Origin: Streptomyces abyssalis
GTDB taxonomy: Bacteria; Actinomycetota; Actinomycetes; Streptomycetales; Streptomycetaceae
Direction: 5' to 3'
Length of the DNA stretch: 64,000 nucleotides
NCBI RefSeq assembly: GCF_001751365.1
Contig: NZ_LJGT01000041.1
Location: forward strand, 143,843 to 207,842
The notes under the pieces are model-generated. The model saw only the letters and a program-made list of their open reading frames with translations, was not told the origin of the DNA and did no database searches. Shown one piece after another: positions 32,928 through 48,916 of the stretch (positions are counted from its first letter, which is position 1; every line of letters begins with the position of its first letter). The position numbers and the translations under genes were made by a program.

Positions 32928-34166
32928 TCAGCCGCGGGCCTCGCCCAGCAGCTTCTGCATGCGGGAGACGCCCTCGGCCAGGTCCTCGTCCCCGAGCGCG
33001 TACGAGAGCCGCAGGTAACCGGGGGTGCCGAACGCCTCGCCCGGTACGACCGCGACCTCAACCTCCTCCAGGATCAGCTCGGCCAGCTCGACGCTCGAGG
33101 CCGGGCGCCTGCCGCGGATCTCCTTGCCCAGCAGTCCCTTCACGGAGGGGTACACGTAGAAGGCGCCCTCGGGCTCGGGGCAGACCACCCCATCGATTTC
33201 GTTCAGCATCCGCACGATGGTGCGACGACGGCGGTCGAAGGCCGTACGCATCGCCGCGACCGCCTCCAGGTCGCCCGACACGGCGGCGACCGCGGCGACC
33301 TGCGCCACGTTGCTGACGTTCGAAGTGGCGTGCGACTGCAGGTTCGTGGCCGCCTTCACGACGTCCTTAGGACCGATGATCCAGCCGACGCGCCAGCCGG
33401 TCATCGCGTACGTCTTGGCCACTCCGTTGACGACGACGCACTTGTCGCGCAGTTCGGGCACGGCGGCCGGCAGCGAGGTGAACACGGCGTCGCCGTACAC
33501 GAGATGCTCGTAGATCTCGTCCGTCAGCACCCACAGCCCGTGCTCGACGGCCCACTTGCCGACGGCCTCGACCTGAGCCGCCGGGTAGACCGCGCCGGTG
33601 GGGTTGGAGGGCGAGACGAAGACGACCATCTTCGTACGGTCCGTGCGCGCCGCCTCCAACTGCTCGACGCTCACGAGATAGTCGGTCGTCTCGTCGGCGG
33701 TGACGGGCACGGGCACACCGCCCGCGAGCCTGATCGACTCGGGGTAGGTGGTCCAGTACGGAGCGGGGACGATGACCTCGTCACCCGGGTCGAGGACCGC
33801 GGCGAAGGACTCGTAGATCGCCTGCTTGCCGCCGTTGGTGACCAGCACCTGCGCGGGGTCGATCTCGTAACCGGAATCGCGCAGCGTCTTTTCGGCGATC
33901 GCGGCCTTCAGCTCCGGGAGGCCGCCGGCCGGTGTGTACCGGTGGTTCCTCGTGTCGCGGCAGGCCTCCGCCGCCGCGTCAACGATGTAGTCGGGCGTCG
34001 GGAAGTCCGGTTCGCCCGCGCCGAAGCCGATCACCGGACGCCCGGCGGCCTTGAGGGCCTTCGCCTTGGCGTCGACGGCGAGCGTCGCGGACTCGGAGAT
34101 CGACCCCACTCGGGCCGAGACACGTCGTTCGGTGGGTGACTGTGCAGGTGGCGTTGCAGCGCTCAT
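32928..34166 (-). CDS. aspC: Aspartate aminotransferase (class I, prokaryotic 1b type)
   Basis: A 412-residue PLP enzyme exchanging aspartate/oxaloacetate with glutamate/2-oxoglutarate. The PLP lysine is Lys251 (GVAKTYAMTGWRVGW). Asp216 (LTDEIYE) and Asn188 (SPSNPTG) hold the cofactor, with a C-terminal arginine in GYLRLSYA for the substrate carboxylate. The family start RVSARVGSISESATLAVDAKAKALKA is intact. The ATG at 34166 is chosen because it begins close to that start. Single gene between add and tRNA-Trp, as in S. coelicolor. Confidence 0.93.
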   Translation of the reverse strand: MSAATPPAQSPTERRVSARVGSISESATLAVDAKAKALKAAGRPVIGFGAGEPDFPTPDYIVDAAAEACRDTRNHRYTPAGGLPELKAAIAEKTLRDSGYEIDPAQVLVTNGGKQAIYESFAAVLDPGDEVIVPAPYWTTYPESIRLAGGVPVPVTADETTDYLVSVEQLEAARTDRTKMVVFVSPSNPTGAVYPAAQVEAVGKWAVEHGLWVLTDEIYEHLVYGDAVFTSLPAAVPELRDKCVVVNGVAKTYAMTGWRVGWIIGPKDVVKAATNLQSHATSNVSNVAQVAAVAAVSGDLEAVAAMRTAFDRRRRTIVRMLNEIDGVVCPEPEGAFYVYPSVKGLLGKEIRGRRPASSVELAELILEEVEVAVVPGEAFGTPGYLRLSYALGDEDLAEGVSRMQKLLGEARG

Positions 34167-34233
34167 GGAGGCATGTTCCCAGACGCCCGTGCGCCGCGGC
34201 ACCGGGGATTCGGGACCGGGGCCGGGTTACGTG

Positions 34234-34263
34234 TTCGACGCTCGCGCGCGGACCACGTACACT
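34234..34263 (+). promoter_or_regulatory. Possible sigma70-type promoter for tRNA-Trp
   Basis: TTCGAC (34234-34239), an 18-bp spacer and TACACT (34258-34263) resemble a Streptomyces HrdB promoter, 80 bp upstream of tRNA-Trp. The -10 is good, the -35 moderate. Confidence 0.4.
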
Positions 34264-34343
34264 CACACGTCGTCGGTTCCCGGCCCGTCGTCAGGCACGC
34301 ACACCGAGCAGTCGTTCCGATGCGGTAAGTTGGGGAATCACAA

Positions 34344-34416
34344 AGGGTCGTAGCTCAATTGGAAGAGCACTGGTCTCCAAAACCAGCGGTTGGGGGTTCG
34401 AGTCCCTCCGGCCCTG
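34344..34416 (+). tRNA. tRNA-Trp (CCA)
   Basis: A 73-nt cloverleaf. Acceptor AGGGTCG pairs with CGGCCCT (one T-G). Anticodon stem CTGGT/ACCAG holds loop CTCCAAA with anticodon CCA. The T-loop is GTTCGAGTC and the discriminator G. CCA is not encoded. Position just before secE is the usual one. Confidence 0.97.
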
Positions 34417-34526
34417 CTCCACACACCGTCGATGCGGCGTGTGAGTGCTTGCGTACGTACTGAAATGCACCGCTGTGCGGCCGGGCCGAACGCCGCACGG
34501 CAACGACCCGGATCAGGTGAGGACGA

Positions 34527-34808
34527 GTGACGGAGATCACGGATACCACCCAGGTCCCAGAGCCCGGAGGGTCGTCGGAGGGCGGCAAGTCCCGCCGAGG
34601 GGGCAAGCGCGGCAAGAAGGGCCCCTTCGGGCGCCTCGGTCTTTTCTACCGGCAGATCGTCGCCGAGCTGCGCAAGGTCGTCTGGCCCACCAGGCATCAG
34701 CTGTCGACGTACACGAGCGTGGTGATCGTCTTCGTAGCCATCATGATCGGTTTCGTCACCGTGATTGACTACGGGTTCACCGAGGTCATCAAGTACGTTT
34801 TCGGCTGA
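34527..34808 (+). CDS. secE: Preprotein translocase subunit SecE
   Basis: A 93-residue single-pass subunit clamping SecY in the Sec channel. A basic, Gly-rich cytoplasmic stretch (about 15-35) is followed by FYRQIVAELRKVVWPTRHQL, the conserved amphipathic helix, and one membrane helix at about 62-84. GTG start at 34527. It follows tRNA-Trp and precedes nusG by 71 bp in the conserved secE-nusG order. Confidence 0.95.
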   Translation: MTEITDTTQVPEPGGSSEGGKSRRGGKRGKKGPFGRLGLFYRQIVAELRKVVWPTRHQLSTYTSVVIVFVAIMIGFVTVIDYGFTEVIKYVFG

Positions 34809-34879
34809 GCCCGCGAAGGCACCGCCACGCGGCGCCTTCCGTACGTTCGAACCTATGAAGCCAGGAAGAAGCAGCCACC

Positions 34880-35740
34880 GTGTCTGATCCGAACCTGAAC
34901 GATGCCGTCGAGCCCGGTGAGGGCGACGACACCGCACGCGACATCGTCGAGGCGGCGGACGACAGCGTGGAGCAGGAGCAGGTCGACGCAGAAGCGGGCG
35001 AGCCGGCCGAGGAGGCCGCCGTCCACGTCGAGTCGGACGAGATCGCGGAGACCGCCGAGGACGCCGCAGCTCAGGGCGGCGGCGAAGCCGGGCTCCTGGA
35101 GGAGCCGGAGACCGAGGACCCTGTCGCCGCGCTCCGCGACGAACTGCGCATCCTTCCCGGCGAGTGGTACGTGATCCACACCTACGCGGGCTACGAGAAC
35201 CGCGTGAAGACGAACCTCGAGCAGCGCGCCGTCTCCCTCAACGTCGAGGACTTCATCTTCCAGGCCGAGGTGCCGCAGGAAGAGGTCGTCCAGATCAAGA
35301 ACGGCGACCGCCGCACGGTCCGGCAGAACAAGCTCCCGGGTTACGTCCTCGTCCGCATGGATCTCACCAACGAATCCTGGGGCGTCGTCCGCAACACCCC
35401 GGGCGTCACGGGCTTCGTCGGCAACGCCTACGACCCGTACCCGCTGACCCTCGACGAGATCGTCAAGATGCTCGCTCCCGAGGCCGAGGAGAAGGCCGCC
35501 AAGGCGGCAGCCGCCGAGGAGGAGGGCAAGCCCGCCGGCGGACCCGGGCGAAAGGTCGAGGTCCAGGTGCTGGACTTCGAGGTCGGCGACTCGGTCACGG
35601 TCACCGACGGCCCGTTCGCCACGCTGCAGGCGACGATCAACGAGATCAACGCCGATTCCAAGAAGGTCAAGGGCCTTGTCGAGATCTTCGGCCGGGAGAC
35701 CCCGGTCGAGCTGAGCTTCGACCAGATCCAGAAGAACTGA
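34880..35740 (+). CDS. nusG: Transcription termination/antitermination factor NusG
   Basis: A 286-residue factor that binds RNA polymerase and affects pausing and coupling to ribosomes. Residues 1-88 are a very acidic Glu/Asp/Ala extension common in Streptomyces. The NGN domain starts at GEWYVIHTYAGYENRVKTNLEQR, and a KOW domain lies at the end (FEVGDSVTVTDGPFATLQATI). A loop rich in Glu/Ala/Lys (about 200-225) lengthens the linker. GTG start at 34880. Confidence 0.95.
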   Translation: MSDPNLNDAVEPGEGDDTARDIVEAADDSVEQEQVDAEAGEPAEEAAVHVESDEIAETAEDAAAQGGGEAGLLEEPETEDPVAALRDELRILPGEWYVIHTYAGYENRVKTNLEQRAVSLNVEDFIFQAEVPQEEVVQIKNGDRRTVRQNKLPGYVLVRMDLTNESWGVVRNTPGVTGFVGNAYDPYPLTLDEIVKMLAPEAEEKAAKAAAAEEEGKPAGGPGRKVEVQVLDFEVGDSVTVTDGPFATLQATINEINADSKKVKGLVEIFGRETPVELSFDQIQKN

Positions 35741-35762
35741 CCGTCCCCACCCGGCTTTCGGC

Positions 35763-35795
35763 GGCTCGGCACACCCCTGCGAGGGGTGCCTGAGC
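35763..35795 (+). terminator. Hairpin between nusG and rplK
   Basis: CACCCCT (35772-35778) and AGGGGTG (3582-35888 region, exactly 35782-35788) close a GCG loop, with outer GCTCGG/CC-T-GAGC pairing. No U-tract. Possible attenuator separating secE-nusG from rplKA. Confidence 0.55.
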
Positions 35796-35902
35796 TGCCG
35801 GTTTCAGCGCGCGCCACGGTACCGGCTATCGTGGTGCGGTATGCCTTCATCCGCTCGAAGGGTGGAGGCCGAATCACCTCTCACTAAGGACCCGGAGAGA
35901 GC

Positions 35903-36337
35903 ATGCCTCCCAAGAAGAAGAAGGTCGCGGGGCTGATCAAGCTCCAGATCCAGGCCGGCGCGGCCAACCCGGCACCGCCGGTCGGCCCGGCGCTGGGTCA
36001 GCACGGCGTCAACATCATGGAGTTCTGCAAGGCCTACAACGCGGCGACCGAGTCGCAGCGCGGCTGGGTCATCCCCGTGGAGATCACGGTCTACGAGGAC
36101 CGCTCCTTCACGTTCATCACCAAGACGCCGCCGGCGTCGAAGATGATCCTGAAGGCCGCGGGTGTGGAGAAGGGCTCCGGCACCCCGCACACGACGAAGG
36201 TCGCGAAGATCACGCGTGACCAGGTGCGGGAGATCGCCACGACGAAGATGCCCGACCTGAACGCCAACGACCTGGACCAGGCCGAGAAGATCATCGCCGG
36301 CACCGCCCGTTCGATGGGCGTGACCGTCGAGAGCTGA
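35903..36337 (+). CDS. rplK: 50S ribosomal protein L11
   Basis: A 144-residue protein of the GTPase-associated centre, binding 23S rRNA with L10/L12 and needed for the stringent response. PPKKKKVAGLIKLQIQAGAANPAPPVGPALGQHGVNIM is cut here only for recognition: key parts are IQAGAANPAPPVGPALGQ and the C-terminal rRNA-binding TVDPARSMG-like GTARSMGVTVE. The ATG at 35903 has a GGAGAG site. First gene of the L11-L1 pair. Confidence 0.97.
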   Translation: MPPKKKKVAGLIKLQIQAGAANPAPPVGPALGQHGVNIMEFCKAYNAATESQRGWVIPVEITVYEDRSFTFITKTPPASKMILKAAGVEKGSGTPHTTKVAKITRDQVREIATTKMPDLNANDLDQAEKIIAGTARSMGVTVES

Positions 36338-36438
36338 CCGGCCGGTCAGCCCCCGTGGCAGGGCCTGCGCAGGCCCGTACCACGACTCCGTAACCGCCGT
36401 GCGGCCACAGCCGTACGACGACACTGTCAGGAGCAGAA

Positions 36439-37161
36439 GTGAAGCGCAGCAAGGCATTCCGCAGCGCGGACGCCAAGATCGACCGGGAGCGTCTCTACGC
36501 CCCGCTCGAGGCCATCCGCCTCGCCAGGGAGACCTCCACCAAGAAGTTCGACGCGACCGTCGAGGTCGCCCTGCGTCTGGGCGTCGACCCGCGCAAGGCC
36601 GACCAGATGGTCCGCGGCACCGTGAACCTGCCGCACGGCACCGGCAAGACCGCCCGGGTCCTGGTCTTCGCGACCGGTGACCGTGCAGCAGCCGCGGAGG
36701 CCGCGGGAGCCGACATCGTCGGCGGCGACGAGCTGATCGAGGAGGTCGCCGGCGGCCGTCTGGACTTCGACGCCGTCGTCGCCACTCCGGACCTGATGGG
36801 CAAGGTCGGCCGCCTAGGCCGTGTGCTCGGTCCGCGTGGTCTGATGCCGAACCCGAAGACCGGCACCGTCACGCCCGATGTGACCAAGGCCGTCAACGAC
36901 ATCAAGGGCGGCAAGATCGAGTTCCGTGTCGACAAGCACGCCAACCTCCACTTCATCATCGGCAAGGCGTCGTTCGACGACACGCAGCTCGTCGAGAACT
37001 ACGCCGCGGCGCTCGACGAGGTCCAGCGTCTGAAGCCGTCGGCCGCCAAGGGCCGTTACGTGAAGAAGACGTCCATCGCCACCACGATGGGCCCCGGCAT
37101 CCCTGTCGACCCCAACCGCACCCGCAACCTCCTGACCGAGGAGGACCCCGCCGCGGTCTGA
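36439..37161 (+). CDS. rplA: 50S ribosomal protein L1
   Basis: A 240-residue two-domain protein of the L1 stalk; in many bacteria it also represses its own operon by binding its mRNA. VPHGTGK-like NLPHGTGKTARVLVF and GPRGLMPNPKTGTVT are the diagnostic motifs. The GTG start at 36439 follows AGGAG. It lies 101 bp after rplK and is followed by a GC-rich hairpin. Confidence 0.96.
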   Translation: MKRSKAFRSADAKIDRERLYAPLEAIRLARETSTKKFDATVEVALRLGVDPRKADQMVRGTVNLPHGTGKTARVLVFATGDRAAAAEAAGADIVGGDELIEEVAGGRLDFDAVVATPDLMGKVGRLGRVLGPRGLMPNPKTGTVTPDVTKAVNDIKGGKIEFRVDKHANLHFIIGKASFDDTQLVENYAAALDEVQRLKPSAAKGRYVKKTSIATTMGPGIPVDPNRTRNLLTEEDPAAV

Positions 37162-37199
37162 GCGCCCCGCTCAGGCCCGCGCGGACCGCGACGTGATGC

Positions 37200-37231
37200 T
37201 GGGCCCCGTCCTCCCCGGAGGGCGGGGCCCA
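37200..37231 (+). terminator. Hairpin terminator after rplA
   Basis: TGGGCCCCG (37200-37208) pairs with CGGGGCCCA (37223-37231), with further inner CCT/AGG pairing. It sits 38 bp after the rplA stop and separates the L11-L1 unit from the lipoprotein gene. Confidence 0.82.
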
Positions 37232-37313
37232 GTCGTGCGTTGCACACGGCGGGCATCTCCGGGTTAAGGTCCTCTGCGTACTGCTCAACAAGTGGAAAAT
37301 CAGGGGGAATCAG

Positions 37314-38207
37314 ATGCGCCAGGCCCGAATCGCCATGATGGCGGCCGGAGTTGTGATGGCGGCAGGCCTCACCGCCTGTGGCGGCTCCGGCGGCAAGGAC
37401 TCCGCGAGCGGCTCCGAGGAGAAGCAGGGCCTCTCGCCCGCGCAGGTGGCCGTCACCGAGCTGGAGCAGGCGTCGAAGAGCACGGAGGAGAAAAAGTCCG
37501 CGAAGGTCGAGGGCGACCAGACGCAGGGCACCCCGCGCGGCGAGATCTCCACGAAGACCGAGGGCACCGTCGACTGGTCGGGCGGCGGCACCACCGCCGA
37601 CATGACCGTCACCCAGCAGGGCTCCGGCGCGAGCGGCCTGCCGACGAGCGGCAAGCCCATGCCCGCCCGCTACACCGAGGACGCCATGTACGTGAACCTC
37701 GGTGACCAGTTCGCGTCCACGGCGGGCAAGGGCAAGCACTGGATGAAGTACGACTACGACAAGCTGGCCGAGCAGTCGGGCCCGTCGGGCGCGCTCGTCA
37801 AGGACCAGATGCAGAACAACAACCCGGCCCGCTCGGTGGATCTGCTCCTGGCCAGCGGCAAGGTGAAGAAGGTCGGTTCCGAGACGGTCAAGGGCAAGAA
37901 GACCGACCACTACAGCGGCACGATCGAGGTCGCCGAGCTGGCTCGCATGCAGTCCGAGAAGCTCAGCGAGAAGGAACTTGATCAGCTCTCCGACCAGCTC
38001 AAGCAGCAGGGCTTCAAGACCGAGAAGGTCGACGTCTGGATCGACGGCGACGATCTGCTGGTGAAGAAGCAGGAGCGGGCCAAGGGCAAGAACGGCGACC
38101 TGAACTCGACAGTCTTCTACTCGGACTACGGCACCGAGGTCTCCGTCGAGGCGCCGCCCGCCTCCGACACGCTCTCCTTCGAGGAGGCGCTGCCCGGCCG
38201 CAGCTGA
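37314..38207 (+). CDS. Secreted lipoprotein, LppX/LprG-like
   Basis: A 297-residue exported lipoprotein. The signal peptide (1-21) ends in a lipobox (GLTAC) with Cys22 as the lipidation site, followed by a Gly/Ser/Glu linker. The rest has the repeating strand pattern of LppX/LprAFG-type cups (EGTVDWSGGG, DYDKLAEQSG, TDHYSGTIEVAEL, VDVWIDGDDLLVKKQE), which in mycobacteria carry lipids; ligand unknown here. ATG at 37314. It lies between rplA and rplJ with its own terminator. S. coelicolor has lipoprotein genes at this spot, as I recall. Confidence 0.88.
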   Translation: MRQARIAMMAAGVVMAAGLTACGGSGGKDSASGSEEKQGLSPAQVAVTELEQASKSTEEKKSAKVEGDQTQGTPRGEISTKTEGTVDWSGGGTTADMTVTQQGSGASGLPTSGKPMPARYTEDAMYVNLGDQFASTAGKGKHWMKYDYDKLAEQSGPSGALVKDQMQNNNPARSVDLLLASGKVKKVGSETVKGKKTDHYSGTIEVAELARMQSEKLSEKELDQLSDQLKQQGFKTEKVDVWIDGDDLLVKKQERAKGKNGDLNSTVFYSDYGTEVSVEAPPASDTLSFEEALPGRS

Positions 38208-38229
38208 GCCGGAGACCGGCAAGAGTGTG

Positions 38230-38267
38230 CGCCCCCTCCGGCACCGGATTTGGTGCCGGAGGGGGCG
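38230..38267 (+). terminator. Strong terminator after the lipoprotein gene
   Basis: 16-bp perfect arms at 38230-38245 and 38252-38267 (core CCCCCTCCGGCACC) flank a GGATTT loop and are followed by TTCG. It lies 22 bp after the stop. Confidence 0.93.
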
Positions 38268-38281
38268 TTCGCGTAATCTCG

Positions 38282-38500
38282 TACGAAGCCAAAGACCGCT
38301 GGTCGTCGTCGTGCTCACTCAGAGGGCACGGTGGCCGAAGGATCCGCTAGCTGCGGGCGACCCGCGTAGGTGAATGAGGAAGCTCCCGCGCGACGTGTCC
38401 GTCGTCGCGGTCGAGCCACGCCCCATGCGCCTGCGCAGGGGCGTTTCGTCGTTCCAGCCCCTTCCGAGCGGTCTCATCACCCGGAAGGAGGCCGAGGCTC
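38282..38500 (+). promoter_or_regulatory. Ribosomal protein L10-type mRNA leader
   Basis: The 219-nt leader before rplJ holds several hairpin-forming segments, including GCTAGCTGCGGGCGACCCGCG near 38348 and a CTGCGCAGG stem near 38429, and ends in a GGAAGGAGG-type site. Position and size fit the known L10-leader in which the L10-L12 complex represses its own translation. The exact fold is not derived here. Confidence 0.6.
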
Positions 38501-39040
38501 ATGGCGAGGGAGCAGGTCGCGCCCGACAAGATCGCCGCCGTTGAGGAGATCACGAACAAGTTCCGTGACTCCAACGCCGCAGTGGTCACCGCGTACACAG
38601 GGCTTTCGGTTGCCCAGCTCAGGGAGCTGCGCCGCTCGCTCGGCGGGGACGCCCAGTACCGCGTGGTGAAGAACACTCTGACCAAGATCGCGGCCAAAGA
38701 GGCCGGGTTCAACGAGCTCGACGAGTTCTTCACGGGCTCGTCGGCCGTCGCCTTCGTCACCGGTGACCCGGTCACGGCGGCGAAGGGTCTTCGTGACTTC
38801 GCCAAGGAAAACCCCGCCCTGGAAATCAAGGGCGGCATCGTCGACGGCGCGCTGTACAGCGCCGCCGACCTGAACAAGCTCGCGGCGCTCGAATCCCGCG
38901 AGGTGCTGCTCGCCAAGCTGGCCGGCGGCATGAAGGCGTCCATGGCGAAGGCCGCGGCGACCTTCCAGGCCCCGCTGTCGAAGTTCGCCCGTACCGCGGA
39001 CGCGCTGCGCAGCAAGGTCGAGCAGGGCGGTGCCGAGTAA
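38501..39040 (+). CDS. rplJ: 50S ribosomal protein L10
   Basis: A 179-residue stalk-base protein. The N-terminal rRNA-binding domain shows VVTAYTGLSVAQLRELRRSL and YRVVKNTLTKIAA, and the C-terminal helix binds L7/L12 dimers. ATG at 38501 with a good GGAAGGAGG site. It is expected to regulate its own translation through the preceding leader. rplL follows after 117 bp. Confidence 0.96.
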   Translation: MAREQVAPDKIAAVEEITNKFRDSNAAVVTAYTGLSVAQLRELRRSLGGDAQYRVVKNTLTKIAAKEAGFNELDEFFTGSSAVAFVTGDPVTAAKGLRDFAKENPALEIKGGIVDGALYSAADLNKLAALESREVLLAKLAGGMKASMAKAAATFQAPLSKFARTADALRSKVEQGGAE

Positions 39041-39157
39041 TTCGGCTCCCGTCGAGGCCGGGCAAGCACACGCACCCGGTCGCAGCGGGCTCGAAGTCTG
39101 ACGAACCCGTCGATACGTACACACGGCACCAGCCGGACTAGTGGAAGGACCGCCACC

Positions 39158-39547
39158 ATGGCGAAGCTCAGCCAGGACGAGCTGCTCGAGCAGTTCAGTG
39201 AGATGACCCTCATCGAGCTCTCCGACTTCGTGAAGAAGTTCGAGGAGAAGTTCGACGTCGAGGCGGCCGCCCCGGCCGCCGTCGCCGTCGCCGCCCCCGG
39301 CCAGGGCGGCGGGGCCGCCGAGGAGGCCGAGGAGCAGGACGAGTTCGACGTCGTCCTCACCGGCGCCGGCGACAAGAAGATCCAGGTCATCAAGGTCGTG
39401 CGCGAGCTGACCTCGCTGGGTCTGAAGGAGGCCAAGGAGCTCGTGGACAGCACCCCGAAGCCGGTCCTCGAGAAGGTCGCGAAGGACGCCGCGGACAAGG
39501 CGAAGGAGTCCCTCGAGGGCGCCGGCGCCTCCGTCGAGGTCAAGTGA
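39158..39547 (+). CDS. rplL: 50S ribosomal protein L7/L12
   Basis: A 129-residue stalk protein that recruits translational GTPases. It has an N-terminal dimerisation helix (LSQDELLEQFSEMTLIEL), an Ala/Val/Pro hinge (about 41-60) and a globular C-terminal domain with KIQVIKVVRELTSLGLKEAK and the factor-binding KELVDSTPK. ATG at 39158 after GGAAGGACC. A hairpin follows 29 bp after the stop. Confidence 0.97.
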   Translation: MAKLSQDELLEQFSEMTLIELSDFVKKFEEKFDVEAAAPAAVAVAAPGQGGGAAEEAEEQDEFDVVLTGAGDKKIQVIKVVRELTSLGLKEAKELVDSTPKPVLEKVAKDAADKAKESLEGAGASVEVK

Positions 39548-39576
39548 TCATCGGGGTCGCCAGACCCCTCAGCCAG

Positions 39577-39604
39577 GGGCGATCACCCAGCCGGGTGATC
39601 GCCC
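39577..39604 (+). terminator. Attenuator/terminator between rplL and rpoB
   Basis: GGGCGATCACCC (39577-39588) and its perfect complement (39593-39604) close an AGCC loop, then CTTCGG. Partial termination here is the usual way to lower rpoBC expression relative to rplJL. Confidence 0.88.
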
Positions 39605-39944
39605 TTCGGCGTCTCTGCGGCACTCACAGAACCCCTCGGAACGGGCGGGTATGGTGATCTTCGCTGCCGTGGGGCCCTTGACGAACGGCACTTGGCGCGC
39701 AATTCTCTGGACGCGCCGTTCGCATCGATCCGGGTTCCGAGGCATGGATCGAGGACGAAGCGGGAAGTGTTGCGGCAAGCACGTTCCGCCCCGACGTACC
39801 GAGGCCGTCGGGACGGGCCGCGGCGAAGAAGAACAACTAGGGGGCCCTCCCGGAGGGAACGAGGGACAGGGTCCTCCCGGAGGAGAGATTGCCACCGGCT
39901 GGAGGCGGAGACCGGGACCGAGGCCCGGTCCCGGAAATCTGCTC

Positions 39945-39973
39945 TGGACATCAGTGGGCCTTGAGGCTACACT
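39945..39973 (+). promoter_or_regulatory. rpoBC promoter, HrdB type
   Basis: TGGACA (39945-39950), a 17-bp spacer and TACACT (39968-39973) match the principal-sigma consensus well. Transcription should start near 39980, giving a leader of about 86 nt before the rpoB TTG. Confidence 0.75.
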
Positions 39974-40065
39974 GACCCTTTGCGCTGCCTGTTAGCTGCT
40001 CCCTGCCCGTCACCAGGGGCACCGGTATGCGCGTAGAGAGTCCGAGCCCTCGGAAGGACCCCCTC

Positions 40066-43551
<3,486 letters not shown>

Positions 43552-43674
43552 CGGGTCTGGCCGGGACGCGTTCGCCAGGCGTGCCGGCCTCCCCCTCGGC
43601 CCTGGGGGCCTGGAGGCCACCCCTCCAAACCCCGCTCAGACCATTCATCACAACCCTGAGAGGGATTGACGAGA

Positions 43675-47574
<3,900 letters not shown>

Positions 47575-47594
47575 CCCGAGGTCATAGCTCTGCT

Positions 47595-47634
47595 ACAGAG
47601 GACGGCCGTCCCTACCGGGGCGGCCGTCCTCTGT
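47595..47634 (+). terminator. rpoBC terminator
   Basis: 14-bp perfect arms at 47595-47608 and 47621-47634 (ACAGAGGACGGCCG and its complement), with a loop containing CCC/GGG. It lies 20 bp after the rpoC stop. Confidence 0.92.
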
Positions 47635-47662
47635 GCATGATGAGCCGGAGGGGGTGGTGCGG

Positions 47663-48193
47663 ATGCTCGCCGCGAACGCCGACCGGGACCGGGCGGGGGA
47701 CGTACTCAAGGCCGCATATGCGGAGGGCCGGCTGACGAAGGACGAGTACGACTACCGCGTCGGACGTGCTGTGGCGGCTCGTACGGTCGAGGAGCTCCAG
47801 CAGCTCACCAGCGACGTGCCCAATGGGCCCAGCGCCGTGCCGCCGACTTTCCAACGCCCCTTCGGCCAGGGCCAGTTGGTGCCGTTCCAACCACAGCCGA
47901 TCGCACCGTACGCCGTTCCGCGCCGGCAGAACGGCATCGCGACGGCCGCGCTCGTCTGCGGCATCGCGGCTCCGGTGGTCTCCCTGGTGACCGCGCCGAT
48001 CGTGTACGGGCTGCACGCGCCGTACCTCTTCTGGCTGGGGGCGGCCCCCGGGGTGATCCTCGGGCACAAGGCGCGCGCCGAGGTCCGCCGTACCCGGGAG
48101 CGGGGCGAGGGCGCGGCCACGGCGGGGCTGATGCTGGGATGGGTCTGGCTGGTGCTCAGCGGGATGCTGGTGCTGCTCCTCGGCGCGGGCTGA
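47663..48193 (+). CDS. DUF1707/DUF4190 domain membrane protein
   Basis: A 176-residue protein. Residues 1-52 match the DUF1707 SHOCT-like motif (NADRDRAGDVLKAAYAEGRLTKDEYDYRVGRAVAARTVEEL). A Pro/Gln-rich linker follows, then a DUF4190-type two-helix membrane unit (about 85-110 and 145-170). Function is unknown. The ATG at 47663 is chosen because GGAGGGGG lies 8 bp upstream; a GTG at 47633 would fall inside the rpoC terminator. It lies between rpoC and the str operon. Confidence 0.82.
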   Translation: MLAANADRDRAGDVLKAAYAEGRLTKDEYDYRVGRAVAARTVEELQQLTSDVPNGPSAVPPTFQRPFGQGQLVPFQPQPIAPYAVPRRQNGIATAALVCGIAAPVVSLVTAPIVYGLHAPYLFWLGAAPGVILGHKARAEVRRTRERGEGAATAGLMLGWVWLVLSGMLVLLLGAG

Positions 48194-48542
48194 CAGGCGT
48201 TCCGCGACGGTTCCGCTGCGGCTGCGGACGGGTTAGCACAGCTGCCCGGAGAGCGCTCCGACCTGGGGCTTCTGAGGCCCGTGGGCAGCGTGGAGACTTG
48301 TTTTGACCGGGGACGACGCGATAGGTACGCTCTGACCTTGTGCCTGGGGTGCCCCCTGCGCTCTCGTAAGCGGTCAGACGCTCGAGAAGTGCGGACGGTG
48401 GCACCGGATCTGCATGCTTCTCACCTGAGGGGCCCTTCGCCTTCGCGCGGGACTCTGCAGTCTTCGACACACCCGACCTCGTGGGTCGGGAGCGTGGCCC
48501 AGGTTAGCTTTACCGAGACGGCACACAGAAACCGGAGAAACG
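48194..48542 (+). other. 349-bp upstream region of the str operon
   Basis: It contains the promoter at 48303-48331 and a long rpsL leader with no supported gene. Confidence 0.6.
48303..48331 (+). promoter_or_regulatory. Promoter of the rpsL-rpsG-fusA(-tuf) operon
   Basis: TTGACC (48303-48308), a 17-bp spacer and TACGCT (48326-48331) form the best principal-sigma match in this stretch. The start would lie near 48338, leaving a leader of about 205 nt. Confidence 0.68.
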
Positions 48543-48914
48543 GTGCCTACGATCCAGCAGCTGGTCCGGAAAGGCCGGCAGGACAAGGTCGAGAAGAACA
48601 AGACGCCCGCACTGGAGGGTTCCCCTCAGCGTCGCGGCGTCTGCACGCGTGTGTTCACCACCACCCCGAAGAAGCCGAACTCGGCCCTGCGTAAGGTCGC
48701 GCGTGTGCGTCTGACCAGCGGGATCGAGGTCACGGCCTATATTCCGGGTGAGGGCCACAACCTGCAGGAGCACTCCATCGTGCTCGTGCGCGGTGGCCGT
48801 GTGAAGGACCTGCCGGGTGTTCGCTACAAGATCATCCGCGGCTCCCTCGACACGCAGGGCGTCAAGAACCGCAAGCAGGCTCGCAGCCGCTACGGCGCCA
48901 AGAAGGAGAAGTAA
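48543..48914 (+). CDS. rpsL: 30S ribosomal protein S12
   Basis: A 123-residue decoding-centre protein. Lys43 and Lys88, the common streptomycin-resistance sites, are both wild type (TTPKKPNSAL and GGRVKDLPG). GTG start at 48543 after GGAGAAAC. First gene of the str operon; rpsG begins 2 bp after its stop. Confidence 0.98.
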   Translation: MPTIQQLVRKGRQDKVEKNKTPALEGSPQRRGVCTRVFTTTPKKPNSALRKVARVRLTSGIEVTAYIPGEGHNLQEHSIVLVRGGRVKDLPGVRYKIIRGSLDTQGVKNRKQARSRYGAKKEK

Positions 48915-48916
48915 GC

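Larger units (their letters stand above)
39548..40065 (+). other. 518-bp rplL-rpoB intergenic region
   Basis: This holds an attenuator-like hairpin (39577-39604), a promoter (39945-39973) and about 90 nt of rpoB leader. No protein-coding gene is supported in it. Confidence 0.7.

Noticed and set aside
40027..40065. ATG start for rpoB at 40027
   Set aside because: It adds 13 residues absent from Streptomyces RpoB; TTG 40066 has a well-placed ribosome site and gives 1161 residues.
48543..48914. Streptomycin-resistance change in rpsL
   Set aside because: Lys43 and Lys88 are both wild type.
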